This document shows positions 42,762-51,687 of a DNA stretch of 64,000 bases, piece by piece (the stretch's first letter is position 1; each line of letters starts with the position of its first letter). The translations under genes were made by a program, and so were the position numbers. A model generated the notes under the pieces. It worked only from the letters and a program-made list of their open reading frames with translations. It searched no databases and was not told the DNA's origin. The stretch is from Ignatzschineria sp. F8392 (lineage in GTDB: Bacteria > Pseudomonadota > Gammaproteobacteria > Cardiobacteriales > Wohlfahrtiimonadaceae). The stretch is taken from positions 806,001 through 870,000 of the forward strand of contig NZ_NEFF01000001.1 of NCBI RefSeq assembly GCF_002252045.1. Direction: 5' to 3'.

Positions 42762-43097
42762 ATGAGAGGATTAAGAGCAGGAAGCTTACGGCATCGAATC
42801 ACCATTGAAGAGCCTATTATCGAAGAAGGCGCTTTCCAAAAACAGAGTTGGCGCGTCTATAGAGAAAATGTGCCGGCAAAAGTCACCTTTCTAAGTGTCA
42901 AAGAACAGGTGGCCAGCGGTGCAGAAATCTCAAAAGTCAGTGCGCGTATCCAGATACGGTATGACAAGAATATCAATGCGAAGATGCGTATTAGATTCCG
43001 TGATGATCTCTATGAAATTGAGGGTGTGGTGCCGGATAATGAGAGTGGGCTTCAATGGTTAACACTTACGGTAAATAAGGGCTTAACTCAAGAGTAG
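42762..43097 (+). CDS. Head-tail adaptor/closure protein
   Basis: 111 residues. RAGSLRHRITIEEPIIEEGAFQKQSWRVYRENVPAKVTF and IQIRYDKNINAKMRIRFRDDLYEIEGVVPDNESG match the SPP1 gp16/HK97 gp7-type closure family. RBS aggaggga. Confidence 0.88.
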   Translation: MRGLRAGSLRHRITIEEPIIEEGAFQKQSWRVYRENVPAKVTFLSVKEQVASGAEISKVSARIQIRYDKNINAKMRIRFRDDLYEIEGVVPDNESGLQWLTLTVNKGLTQE

Positions 43098-43178
43098 AAT
43101 TTAATGTTATTAAATTTGATAATATTTTATTTTGTATTATTCTGACTTGAATTTACAAATATTATAAGTTGGAGAGCT

Positions 43179-44141
43179 ATGTCTGAAATTTATTCCTTAG
43201 ACCTTTCGTATGCTATAAAATATGAAACAGATCAATACATCCCCTTAAATGAAATAATTAAGGCTTTGAGTTCTTTAGAAGTTCTTTTAAGTAAAAGTGA
43301 TAAAATTGTATCAGAGTTGATCAATATTGATATATCAGGGCAAGAACTGTATATCACTAGACTTCAGTCAGGGAGCTTATGGGAAGATATTCTTGTTAAG
43401 CTGATATTTAAGGATCAAGAGTCGCTTGATAAAGCGATTGAAAAATTAAGGGACTCTAAAATGAGGGAATATATACTTGGTGCGATATTAGGAGGTGCAC
43501 TTTTATATGGGTATACTCTACTGACCTCTAATAATCAAGCATCTAACGTAGTGTCTGATACAAATCAAAGTAATATAATTCAAGATAGTGATAATAGTAA
43601 TATTTTCAATTTCCATGGTGATGTAATTGATGAGGAAACAAGAGAAATTATCAATGAAGTGATACAAGAGTCTTTTGCTAAAGATCCTGCATCAGTTGCT
43701 AAACAGACTATCAACTTCTTTGAGCCGGCTAGAAAAGATCCCGAGGCGAAGATCTCAATGGGGGGAGATACTGAACTTCCATCAGTTATCTCAAAAGAGG
43801 TAATTAACACAGTTCCTGAGAAATATAAGAAGCCTGATAATAAAGATGTTAAAGAATTAGATGATGTTAAGATATCGTTTAGAGCTAAAGACTTAGATAG
43901 TAACAAAGCAGGGTGGGCTGGTGTTATAGAATCTGTAGGGGATTTTGGAGATTCGGGTATTGATTTAGATGATATAGGCGATGGAAGACTTAAGGTCGAA
44001 CTAGATCCCTTACTAGATCCTGATGATATTTTTGAGCAGGACTACATATATGCCAATATCTCTCTTGAGCGCAAATATGATCAAGCCTCTAACAAATTAA
44101 GACCAACAAGAATTATTATTAGATCTATACTTGATAAATAG
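43179..44141 (+). CDS. Cargo membrane protein of unknown function
   Basis: 320 residues. N-terminal mixed domain (1-95), one membrane helix (about 97-115, EYILGAILGGALLYGYTLL), an Asn/Asp/Ser-rich linker and a C-terminal domain including KDPASVAKQTINFFEPARKDPEAKISMGG and a beta-rich end. No family recognised. AT-rich (about 34 % GC) and inserted between two head-tail genes, with the next small gene and a terminator. Cargo rather than structural, in my reading. Confidence 0.6.
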   Translation: MSEIYSLDLSYAIKYETDQYIPLNEIIKALSSLEVLLSKSDKIVSELINIDISGQELYITRLQSGSLWEDILVKLIFKDQESLDKAIEKLRDSKMREYILGAILGGALLYGYTLLTSNNQASNVVSDTNQSNIIQDSDNSNIFNFHGDVIDEETREIINEVIQESFAKDPASVAKQTINFFEPARKDPEAKISMGGDTELPSVISKEVINTVPEKYKKPDNKDVKELDDVKISFRAKDLDSNKAGWAGVIESVGDFGDSGIDLDDIGDGRLKVELDPLLDPDDIFEQDYIYANISLERKYDQASNKLRPTRIIIRSILDK

Positions 44142-44170
44142 TGTTTTATTAAACTCGAATAGGAAAGTAT

Positions 44171-44620
44171 ATGTTAGATCAAAAAGAGATAATTAAGCAC
44201 GAGTTGAATGTTAAAGCAGAACTGGAACATATTAAAAAGCGTTTTGCTAGAAAGCTAGGAGAAGGCCGTCAGATCCATATGTGCAGCGATGAATTTTGGG
44301 CTCAGGATAGATATTGTTTTTATTCAGGTGATGCATCGGAGAAGGATGATGTGTTAACTAAGGGTGTTATTTTGCCTGACAGGAGTAACTCTAAGTTAAT
44401 CCTATTTAAAGATCATTACGAACTGAGAACTACTGCTAACCCAGCTAAGTTGATTACTTACATTATTGATTTAGATGGATTATCTTACTGCACTCCAGAC
44501 AACTCTATTCAAGAAACATATGTTTTTGAAGATATTAGCCCTGACAATATCTTAGGATGGTTTATTTATGATGCGGATAAGCATTATGATCAAATAATCG
44601 AAATAGGCTTTAATTCCTAA
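44171..44620 (+). CDS. Hypothetical cargo protein
   Basis: 149 residues, no recognised family. ELEHIKKRFARKLGEGRQIHMCSDEFWAQDRYCFYSGDASEKDD precedes a beta-rich region and a YCTPDNSIQETYVFEDI segment. Expressed together with the membrane protein 29 bp upstream; the terminator at 44637 closes the pair. Confidence 0.55.
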   Translation: MLDQKEIIKHELNVKAELEHIKKRFARKLGEGRQIHMCSDEFWAQDRYCFYSGDASEKDDVLTKGVILPDRSNSKLILFKDHYELRTTANPAKLITYIIDLDGLSYCTPDNSIQETYVFEDISPDNILGWFIYDADKHYDQIIEIGFNS

Positions 44621-44636
44621 CGGCATTTCAGGATAC

Positions 44637-44661
44637 AAAGCTCGCAAATGCGGGCTTTTTT
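44637..44661 (+). terminator. Terminator of the 43.2-44.6 kb cargo pair
   Basis: aaagctcgc-aaat-gcgggcttt stem with a T run. Confidence 0.8.
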
Positions 44662-44739
44662 ATTGCCCAAAATCCAACTATCCGGAATTTCCGGACGGTT
44701 CACTATCAAGTATTACTTTACAATTGAGAGAGGCTAATC

Positions 44740-45195
44740 ATGAGCAAAATCACACGCACACGGATACGTGGAATGAAAGAGCTCAAAGAGAAGCTCAAGA
44801 GAGTTAGCGACGATATGATTAATAAAGGCGGTCGCTCTGCATTGAGAAGTGCTGCTAATGTGATTCGAAAAGAAGCGAGATTGCGTGCAGAAAGACTTGA
44901 TGATCCAAGCACTCCGGAGCGGATCGCTGACAATATTGTTGTGCGATGGGATCGTAAAACATTCCGTAAAACAGGGAATCCTGCATTTAAAATCGGTGTT
45001 CAGGGCGGAGCAAAGGGCAATGCAAAAAAGCAAGGAAAGGGTGGCGATACTTTTTACTGGCGATTCTTAGAGTTTGGTACTAAAAATATGCCGGCAAGGC
45101 CATTTATGCGACCGGCGATCGATGCTAAGCAACAAGAAGCAGTTGAGAGATTTGTTGAGGTGTATAAAAAACAATTGGATAAGATTATCAATTGA
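44740..45195 (+). CDS. HK97 gp10-type tail completion protein
   Basis: 151 residues. RGMKELKEKLKRVSDDMINKGGRSALRSAANVIRKEARLRA and FYWRFLEFGTKNMPARPFMRPAIDAK are hallmarks of the HK97-gp10_like family, at the head-tail junction. RBS agaggct. Confidence 0.88.
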   Translation: MSKITRTRIRGMKELKEKLKRVSDDMINKGGRSALRSAANVIRKEARLRAERLDDPSTPERIADNIVVRWDRKTFRKTGNPAFKIGVQGGAKGNAKKQGKGGDTFYWRFLEFGTKNMPARPFMRPAIDAKQQEAVERFVEVYKKQLDKIIN

Positions 45196-45301
45196 TAAAA
45201 TGATAAAAGGAAATATTAGTTGTGCCTACAGAGGCTTAAGGAATTTTAACCATCTGATTTGAGAGAAAGACTTGAAGATGGACTTGTCTGATAATTAGAT
45301 A

Positions 45302-45346
45302 GCTACCTATATACTAACATCAAGTTGATGTGGTAATATAGGTAGC
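45302..45346. promoter_or_regulatory. 45-bp palindrome upstream of the XRE-ImmA cargo operon
   Basis: Perfect outer arms gctacctatat (45302-45312) and atataggtagc (45336-45346), and inner arms acatcaa/ttgatgt (45317-45331), share one centre at 45324. It lies 27 bp before the gene at 45373. Probable operator of the XRE protein encoded downstream, or a transcript hairpin. Confidence 0.7.
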
Positions 45347-45372
45347 ATTAACTTAACGACAAGGAAAAATTC

Positions 45373-46014
45373 ATGTTTACATTAACCCAAGAAGTTTTTA
45401 CGCCAGAAACGCATTTTGAATCTAATGCAGAGGAAAGGGTGAATTTCATTTTTAATGGAAAAATAACATTGCAAACCATAAAGGATTGCATGCTTAAAGC
45501 TTATTCAAAAAGGGCGGACACATCAGTGTATAATTTAGATACTGTACCGAATACTTATTTTTACCATGAATTCCAGTCCTCTATATCAGAGGAACTCTGT
45601 AAACATGGTTGGACACACAAGAAGGTTAAAAATTATCCTCTCTGTGTAAGCCCAGATAAAAAAATAGTGGTTATTTTTGGAACAGGCTCAGAAGGAACAG
45701 GGCAAAATACGGATGTGATGCCAACATTAAATAAGGGGAAACTAGGCATAATGGCCGTTAATACTATAAATGAAAGCTTTGATTTTAGTAAGGATCTTAC
45801 GGTGTATATGATTTTATTTAAACCTGAAGATGAAGCTATCTATTGTGAAATATCTATCCCAGATAAGATTGTTGGCAATAAAATCGAAGGTTGGAAAGAA
45901 AGAAACTTGTTACCTGTAATGTATACCACTAAACCAGGGCCTATTTCACCTAATAAAGAGACTACCGATAAGGATGATAGCTCCGATTTTGAGATAACTA
46001 GGAATGCTATTTGA
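45373..46014 (+). CDS. Hypothetical protein paired with XRE-ImmA regulator
   Basis: 213 residues, no recognised domain. Helical start, then TVPNTYFYHEFQSSISEELCKHGWTHKKVKNYPLCVSPDKKIVVIFGTGSEGTGQ and a beta-rich end with VYMILFKPEDEAIYCEISIPD. The KKIVVIFGTGSEGTG stretch is a notable conserved-looking core. AT-rich; RBS aaggaaa. First gene of a two-gene cargo operon under a large palindrome; it could be the effector/toxin of a regulated pair. Inference only. Confidence 0.55.
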   Translation: MFTLTQEVFTPETHFESNAEERVNFIFNGKITLQTIKDCMLKAYSKRADTSVYNLDTVPNTYFYHEFQSSISEELCKHGWTHKKVKNYPLCVSPDKKIVVIFGTGSEGTGQNTDVMPTLNKGKLGIMAVNTINESFDFSKDLTVYMILFKPEDEAIYCEISIPDKIVGNKIEGWKERNLLPVMYTTKPGPISPNKETTDKDDSSDFEITRNAI

Positions 46015-46046
46015 TTTATAATATATCAGGAGGTTAAAAGAACACC

Positions 46047-47168
46047 ATGTACTTTAATCCAAGTAGATTAACAACGGCTCGTTTGTTAAGAGGATTAACG
46101 CAGACAGAGATAGCAAGAAAGCTAAATATCATACCTAGAACAATTAGAGGGTATGAAAATGGTGAGTATGAGCCTGAGAATATTAAGGAATTAGCATCTG
46201 TTCTTGAATTACCAGTTAGTTTTTTTATGCAGGAAGAGCCTTTAACGTTGCCTAGTCAAGATGCAATATCTTTTCGTGCAGCATCAAGATTAACTGTGAG
46301 AACGAAAAACCAAGCTCGTAGCTTGCAAGTAATAGCACATCGTATAAACAAGTGGTTTGAAAGAAAATATAATCTTCCATCTGTAAATTTACCTAATTTA
46401 TTGAATGAAGATCCAGTGACAGCGGCAATGTCTTTAAGAAAATATTGGGGGCTTGCTGATAAGCCAATTTCCAATATGATTTCATTGTTAGAGAAAAATG
46501 GGATAAGAGTATTCTCTTTAGCTATAGATAACTTGGTTGATGCTAATTGTGTTTGGTTTGGGGAGCAACCATATGTCTTTATGAATACTACAAAGTCAAC
46601 TGAGAGGGATCGTTTTAATTTAGCTCATGAGTTAGGACATTTAGTATTGCATTCTGAATCTATGCGAGGTTATGAGGAAAGAAAAGAATCAAAAGTTGAG
46701 GAAAAAGAGGCAAATGAGTTTGCGGCTGCATTTTTAATGCCAGAAAGTAGTGTCTCATACAATGTCCCTAGTTTCATCACTGTTGATATGCTTATTGAGA
46801 TGAAGAAAAGGTGGGGGGTATCCTTAGCCGCTCTAGCGTATCGTTTGTTTGGTCTCGGAAAGATTACTGAGTGGGTATATACGAGAGTATTATCTCCGGA
46901 GATGGCAAGAAAAGGATATAGAACGAAAGAACCAAGTCCTATGCCCACGGAAACATCTAGTTTATTGACACAAGTATTTAATTTACTTAAAGAGGATGGA
47001 CTTTATATTGATGATTTAGCTAATGATCTAAATATGCCAATCAAGGATATCCAAGATCTTGTGTTTAATCTTGGGATAGAAAATAAGCGAGAATTGACCA
47101 TCATTAAAGGGCAAGGTTTGTTGTCAGAAGATAAGAAGATATCCCCAACTCTTAAGCTTATTAAGTGA
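46047..47168 (+). CDS. XRE HTH-ImmA/IrrE fusion (COG2856-type)
   Basis: 373 residues. N-terminal HTH (about 7-60): RLLRGLTQTEIARKLNIIPRTIRGYENGEYEP; central zinc peptidase with FNLAHELGHLVLHSE (HELGH about 196) and EANEFAAAFLMPES; C-terminal helical domain with DLANDLNMPIKDIQDLVFNLG. Such proteins couple DNA binding to proteolysis and often control toxin or defence genes. RBS aggagg. Terminated at 47208-47234. Confidence 0.85.
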   Translation: MYFNPSRLTTARLLRGLTQTEIARKLNIIPRTIRGYENGEYEPENIKELASVLELPVSFFMQEEPLTLPSQDAISFRAASRLTVRTKNQARSLQVIAHRINKWFERKYNLPSVNLPNLLNEDPVTAAMSLRKYWGLADKPISNMISLLEKNGIRVFSLAIDNLVDANCVWFGEQPYVFMNTTKSTERDRFNLAHELGHLVLHSESMRGYEERKESKVEEKEANEFAAAFLMPESSVSYNVPSFITVDMLIEMKKRWGVSLAALAYRLFGLGKITEWVYTRVLSPEMARKGYRTKEPSPMPTETSSLLTQVFNLLKEDGLYIDDLANDLNMPIKDIQDLVFNLGIENKRELTIIKGQGLLSEDKKISPTLKLIK

Positions 47169-47207
47169 TGTTAATATAAAGCATATTAGATTTTAATTCA
47201 CCTTAAT

Positions 47208-47234
47208 AAAAGCTCGCTCCGGCGGGCTTTTTTC
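47208..47234 (+). terminator. Terminator of the XRE-ImmA cargo operon
   Basis: aaaagctcgc-tcc-ggcgggctttt stem with T run. Confidence 0.75.
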
Positions 47235-47248
47235 ATGCGAGTAAGAAA

Positions 47249-47605
47249 ATGAATAAGTTGATATATGACATTTCTCGAAAGATGCAGATCCCTTTTTATA
47301 GTGCGGGAGTTGCACAGCAAGTGAGGGGTGATAGTTATATTGTTTGGCAGATCATTAGTGATGTACCGGGGAAGACAATCGGTTATGCGAGCAATATTTC
47401 AAAAGTACGGGTGCAATTTGATATCTATTCAAGAAATGAGGAGGCGGTATTTGAAATCGGAGATCATTTAGAAAGTGTAATGCTTGGTAAGGGGTTTGTC
47501 TTATTGCGGACTGGCCCCTTTTTTAATGCCGATACAAAGATGTATCGAAGAGCCATTGATATAAGTTTTATTAGGAAAGGATATAGACATGGAAAGAAGC
47601 AATGA
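47249..47605 (+). CDS. Tail terminator-like protein (gp11/DUF3168 type)
   Basis: 118 residues. FYSAGVAQQVRGDSYIVWQIISDVP and KVRVQFDIYSRNEEAVFEIGDHLESVML resemble DUF3168/tail terminator proteins, which cap the tail tube. Located directly before the tail tube gene, overlapping it by 17 bp. Confidence 0.78.
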   Translation: MNKLIYDISRKMQIPFYSAGVAQQVRGDSYIVWQIISDVPGKTIGYASNISKVRVQFDIYSRNEEAVFEIGDHLESVMLGKGFVLLRTGPFFNADTKMYRRAIDISFIRKGYRHGKKQ

Positions 47606-48077
47606 AATTTGGACGCAGGGCACACAAATGTATGTCTCTGGAATAGATTCAAAAGGCAAATTAGTTGTGTATGAAGTCGAAGGTGTAAAAGATTTTAGCC
47701 CACCACAGCCGACTAAGAATGAGATCGAGCTTACAACGTTAAAAGATAAAGCCAAACGTTTTATGAGTGGTCTAATTGATGCCGGTGAAGGTTCGATTAC
47801 ACTCAATTATTTAGAAGATGATAAGGGGCAGCAATTCTTGTATGAAATGTACGAGAAGAACGGACGTGTAGAAGTCATTATTGGCTTAGATAATGGCTTT
47901 GGTATTGATATTAAAAAAACGGAAGATGGGTATACCTTGCCCGATACTCGAGGTTGGTTTGTTTTTAATGGCATTGTGAAGCAGTTTGCAATCGAAGTTG
48001 GCCAAGATGATGTTGTAAAAGCTTCAATAGTTGTTAAGTCTTCCGGTGAGCCTAAACTGAAGCGTAAAAAAGCTTAA
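47589..48077 (+). CDS. Major tail tube protein
   Basis: 162 residues. TQGTQMYVSGIDSKGKLVVYEVEGVKDFSPPQPTKNEIELTTLKDKAKRFMSGLIDAGEGSITLNYLEDD is typical of phage tail tube proteins with the beta-barrel tube fold. RBS aaagga; terminator after it at 48104-48127. Confidence 0.9.
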   Translation: MERSNEIWTQGTQMYVSGIDSKGKLVVYEVEGVKDFSPPQPTKNEIELTTLKDKAKRFMSGLIDAGEGSITLNYLEDDKGQQFLYEMYEKNGRVEVIIGLDNGFGIDIKKTEDGYTLPDTRGWFVFNGIVKQFAIEVGQDDVVKASIVVKSSGEPKLKRKKA

Positions 48078-48103
48078 TAATTAATTGGTTAAAACTATAA
48101 ATG

Positions 48104-48127
48104 GCCCCAAAAAGGGGCTTCTTTTTT
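48104..48127 (+). terminator. Terminator after the tail tube gene
   Basis: gcccc-aaaaa-ggggc then a T-rich tract. Confidence 0.65.
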
Positions 48128-48139
48128 GGAGAAAACACC

Positions 48140-48532
48140 ATGAATTTAAAAGATTTAGTTAAAAAGCAATACATCACAAAGAAAACCTTGCAGTTAACAG
48201 ATGAGGTTTCGGTAGATGTTAATTTACGTCCAATGCCTTTTTATCTCTTTTGGAAAGGGTTAGATGAAAATGGGAACGAGCTTACAGACGATCAATTAAT
48301 TGCCCATAGAATTGCTCATTGTGTGGTTGATGATGAAGGCAATCCTGTATTTACATACGAACAAGTGATTGGAAAAGATCCTGACTTAACACTTGATCCA
48401 CTGCTAATTTTAAAGCTTGGTGAGCTATTGGCCGATAACTCAACATTGGGAAAGATGTTGAAGACAAGCTCAGATTCGAAGAAGAGTTCTGGTGCGAGCT
48501 TGTCATTAATGGAATCGGTGGAAAAACAATAG
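48140..48532 (+). CDS. Tail assembly chaperone, gpG-like
   Basis: 130 residues from ATG 48140 (ggagaaaa upstream). MNLKDLVKKQYITKKTLQLTDEVSVDVNLRPMPFYLFWKG is followed by helical regions. 0-frame product of the G/GT frameshift pair; the C terminus after residue 105 (KTSSDSKKSSGASLSLM...) is a low-complexity tail. It assists tape-measure folding during tail assembly. Confidence 0.85.
   Translation: MNLKDLVKKQYITKKTLQLTDEVSVDVNLRPMPFYLFWKGLDENGNELTDDQLIAHRIAHCVVDDEGNPVFTYEQVIGKDPDLTLDPLLILKLGELLADNSTLGKMLKTSSDSKKSSGASLSLMESVEKQ
48448..48454 (+). promoter_or_regulatory. Programmed -1 frameshift site (tail chaperones)
   Basis: G_GGA_AAG in 0-frame codons ttg gga aag, the same heptamer as lambda G/GT and as the capsid site at 39955. 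The -1 frame is open from here to 48780. Confidence 0.88.
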
Positions 48533-48780
48533 CTGAAGCAAAGAAGAATATCTCTCTCAATGAAGGGATGACATGGTTAAGGTATATCAAGCAGAGAGGT
48601 ACGCTTAATCCCTCTCGAAAGTTGGAGCAGACAGTTGGATTGTTAACAGCGCTTTTTGTAAGTGCAAACAGTAAAGATAAAGTGGATTTTTCAGATTATA
48701 TGCCGTTCGAATTTTCTAAAAAGAAAGCTAAAACACAAGAAGATCTATATGAGCAAATAATTGCAGGAGAATATCAATGA
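48454..48780 (+). CDS. gpT part of the gpGT frameshift tail chaperone
   Basis: 108 residues joined after residue 105 of gpG, total 213. Its start DVEDKLRFEEEFWCELVINGIGGKTIAEAKKNISLNEGMTW is a typical gpT sequence and has no start codon of its own before 48568. The end, SKKKAKTQEDLYEQIIAGEYQ, overlaps the tape measure start by 4 bp. gpT recruits tail tube protein to the gpG-coated tape measure. Confidence 0.85.
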   Translation, partial: DVEDKLRFEEEFWCELVINGIGGKTIAEAKKNISLNEGMTWLRYIKQRGTLNPSRKLEQTVGLLTALFVSANSKDKVDFSDYMPFEFSKKKAKTQEDLYEQIIAGEYQ

Positions 48781-51587
48781 GCAGTAGCTTAGGTACATTG
48801 ACTCTTGATCTCATTGCAGAGATTAAAGAGTTTAAGCAAGGGATGGATAAAGCCTCTAGAATTGCAGAGCAGAACTCAAGAGAGATTCAGTGCTCGATCA
48901 GAGATATTGAGCGAAGAATTCAAAGGATGTCCCGTGTAGTAGCTTCTGTTGCAGGTGTTTTTGGTGCAACTCTAACAGTATCTGCTTTTAATAACTGGAT
49001 TAAAGGAAGCTTAGAATCTGCACAGAACACCGGTATTTTTGCGGAAAAGATAGGGCTTACAGTAGAAGAGTTAACGACCTTTAGATATATCGCAGGACAA
49101 GCAGGGGCGAGTGTTCAGGAGTTAGATTCTTCAATGCTTAGATTAAACTCTAGGCTTGGTGCTGCCGTATCCGGCGGTGGACCTGCTGCATCAACTCTAA
49201 AAAGGCTTGGACTTAACGCTAAAGAGCTACTCTCTTTGCCACTTGAAGAGCGTATTTTAGCAATCTCTAAGGCAATGGAGGGGCTAACCAGAGGGGAGCA
49301 ACTTCGTGCGTTACAAAATATGGCCGGTGATTCTGCTCGAAGTCTTATAAAGATCTTCGATATGAGCCAGAAAGAGATTCAAGAGTTATCTGCCAATGCT
49401 CGAAAGCTTGGTTATGTCTACTCCACAGAGATGGCGCGTAATGCCGATACGGTATTAACTCAGATAGGGGAGATAAAAGGGGCTTTTAGCAATCTTTCTC
49501 TTCAAATTATTAATGAGTTTTTACCCGATGTTGAGAAATTCTTCTCTTCTATTACTGCAGATGATATTAAAGAGAGTACCAAGGTTGTAAAATCTGTTAT
49601 TGAAGATGCCGGAACAGCAGTTAAGGCGCTATCAATCGCATTTGGATTAAAGCTAGTTGGTTCTGTCAGTGCATCTACAGTGGCTTTTGGGATTAATACT
49701 GTTGCGAAGACAGTTAATATTGCAACAACACTCAAGTTAGAAGGCGCATCATCTAGGGCAGCATTAGCAATTGCAGCTCAGACAATGGCCGTTAGAGGGT
49801 TATCAGTTGCCTATAGTGCTCTAGGTGGTCCTTTAGGCTTGCTTTTACTAACAGCGGGTAGCTTTGCTTTTCTAAAGAAAAAGCAACTAGAAGCTAAAAA
49901 GTCAACAGATGAACTTACAGAGTCGATTGGTGATTTAACGGTTGGAATAGAGAAGTTATCTATTGAAGAGGCCAGATATAAAAGAGATAACTTAGAAACC
50001 AGAATAAGGGAAGCGAAAGATAGGGAAGCCTCTATTCGTCAAGAGCTAAAAGAGATTGAAAGCCAAAGAGAGTTTATTGAGAAAAGAGGGTATAAAAAAC
50101 TTAGTATTTGGGGGAAAGAGACCCTCGATATTGAAAAAAATGCAGAAGAATTAGAGAAGCTCAGAAAGAAAAAGAATGAGCTAGAGTTTGAGCAGAAGAA
50201 ATTAAATAATTCTATTCGTGCCGGAGAAGAGGCATTTAAGAGCTATGACGATGTCATTAACAGAGTTGTGAGAAATATGGGTGATCTCGCAAGCGAATCG
50301 GATGCTGTTAAAAATAAGCTAGATGAAGTGATATCTAAAATTAAAGATGACACTGCAAGATTAAGCTTAAAAACCGAAGTAGAGATATTTCGTCATGAAT
50401 GGAATAACACTACAAAATGGGATGAGTATAAAGTAGGAAGTGAAGAAGAACAAAAAGAGATAAAGGCTAAAATTGAAGCTGCCTATGCGGAGTTTGATAA
50501 TAAGAAGAGAATTGTAAACCAAGCTTCCCAAAAAGGCATCGATCTAGCAAAAGAATATCAGCGTATCATGGAATCGACACTTTCAGATGAAGAGCGCCGG
50601 GGCTTAGAGCTCCAAAAGAATCTTGAGATCCTCCGACAATACGGCGCGTCTGAAGCAGATATGTTGGCGGTTCGTCGAGCAGCATATGAATCAATGAGTG
50701 TGGATCTGCCGGGATACGATGGTTCAGGCGACACATTGACAGCACAGCTTGCGCGTATTAATGAGAATATTGCCGAGCTTGATCAATGGAGAGAAGAGCA
50801 ATTACAGAAGATCCAACAAGCCTACGGTGATGAAGAGAGCGCACTAGCAGAATCGATCGCTCGTAAAGAAGAGATTGAACGTGCTTATCGAGAGCGTCGC
50901 TCACAGTATGAGGGAGAGTTGAATCAAGAATTACTCAATATGGCGCAATCGCTCTCCTCAGAAACTCTTTCAGTTTTAGAAACCGCAGGTTTAGAAGCAA
51001 GTGGAATCTATAAGGCTCTGTTTCTTGCCAACAAAGCTGCTGCTTTTGCTAATGCTATTGTTAGCGCTCAGGTGGCAGGGGTAAAAGCGATGGAAGCTTA
51101 TTCATCGATCAATCCAGGAATGGCTATGGCAATGGGCAAAATGATTACCGGAGTAGGTATGGTTAATGCCGGGATCATTGCCGGCACGGCATTGCGTGGA
51201 TTCGCCACTGGTGGATATACCGGTCATGGTGGCAAATATGAACCTGCCGGGATTGTCCATGCCGGTGAAGTAGTCTTCTCACAAGATGATATTCGTCGAT
51301 TAGGTGGCGTGCAAGTTGTCGAATCAATTCGTACAGGCAAACTTCCAGGATTTAAAGAGGGAGGTATTGTCGGATTAGGCTCAGTGAATATTCCCGATCG
51401 AACCTTCCAGTCGCTCAATCATTTCTCTCCTGAAATCAACATTACCGTCCATGTCTCGGAGGATGGAACAGCAGATGCAGAAGCATACGATGGTCTCGGT
51501 AAAAAGATCGATGAGCGCATTAAAGTCACCGTAAAGCGAGAGATCGCCACAGCACAAAGACCGGGTGGGGTGTTGGCGAGGAGGTGA
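48777..51587 (+). CDS. Tape measure protein
   Basis: 936 residues. TMP N-terminal domain (LGTLTLDLIAEIKEFKQGMDKASRIAEQ), hydrophobic segments (about 52-68 and 335-365), long coiled coils (about 390-480 and 570-720), and a C-terminal part with VHAGEVVFSQDDIRRLGGVQVVESIRTG. Length predicts a tail of roughly 140 nm by the 1.5 Angstrom per residue rule. ATGA overlap with gpT. Confidence 0.95.
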   Translation: MSSSLGTLTLDLIAEIKEFKQGMDKASRIAEQNSREIQCSIRDIERRIQRMSRVVASVAGVFGATLTVSAFNNWIKGSLESAQNTGIFAEKIGLTVEELTTFRYIAGQAGASVQELDSSMLRLNSRLGAAVSGGGPAASTLKRLGLNAKELLSLPLEERILAISKAMEGLTRGEQLRALQNMAGDSARSLIKIFDMSQKEIQELSANARKLGYVYSTEMARNADTVLTQIGEIKGAFSNLSLQIINEFLPDVEKFFSSITADDIKESTKVVKSVIEDAGTAVKALSIAFGLKLVGSVSASTVAFGINTVAKTVNIATTLKLEGASSRAALAIAAQTMAVRGLSVAYSALGGPLGLLLLTAGSFAFLKKKQLEAKKSTDELTESIGDLTVGIEKLSIEEARYKRDNLETRIREAKDREASIRQELKEIESQREFIEKRGYKKLSIWGKETLDIEKNAEELEKLRKKKNELEFEQKKLNNSIRAGEEAFKSYDDVINRVVRNMGDLASESDAVKNKLDEVISKIKDDTARLSLKTEVEIFRHEWNNTTKWDEYKVGSEEEQKEIKAKIEAAYAEFDNKKRIVNQASQKGIDLAKEYQRIMESTLSDEERRGLELQKNLEILRQYGASEADMLAVRRAAYESMSVDLPGYDGSGDTLTAQLARINENIAELDQWREEQLQKIQQAYGDEESALAESIARKEEIERAYRERRSQYEGELNQELLNMAQSLSSETLSVLETAGLEASGIYKALFLANKAAAFANAIVSAQVAGVKAMEAYSSINPGMAMAMGKMITGVGMVNAGIIAGTALRGFATGGYTGHGGKYEPAGIVHAGEVVFSQDDIRRLGGVQVVESIRTGKLPGFKEGGIVGLGSVNIPDRTFQSLNHFSPEINITVHVSEDGTADAEAYDGLGKKIDERIKVTVKREIATAQRPGGVLARR

Positions 51588-51687
51588 GTTTTATAAGGTA
51601 AATTTTACTTTATAGGGAGTTATCGCTACTATATTACTAAATATCATATGAATATATCTTGTATATAAAGTTGGGATAATTCACAGA

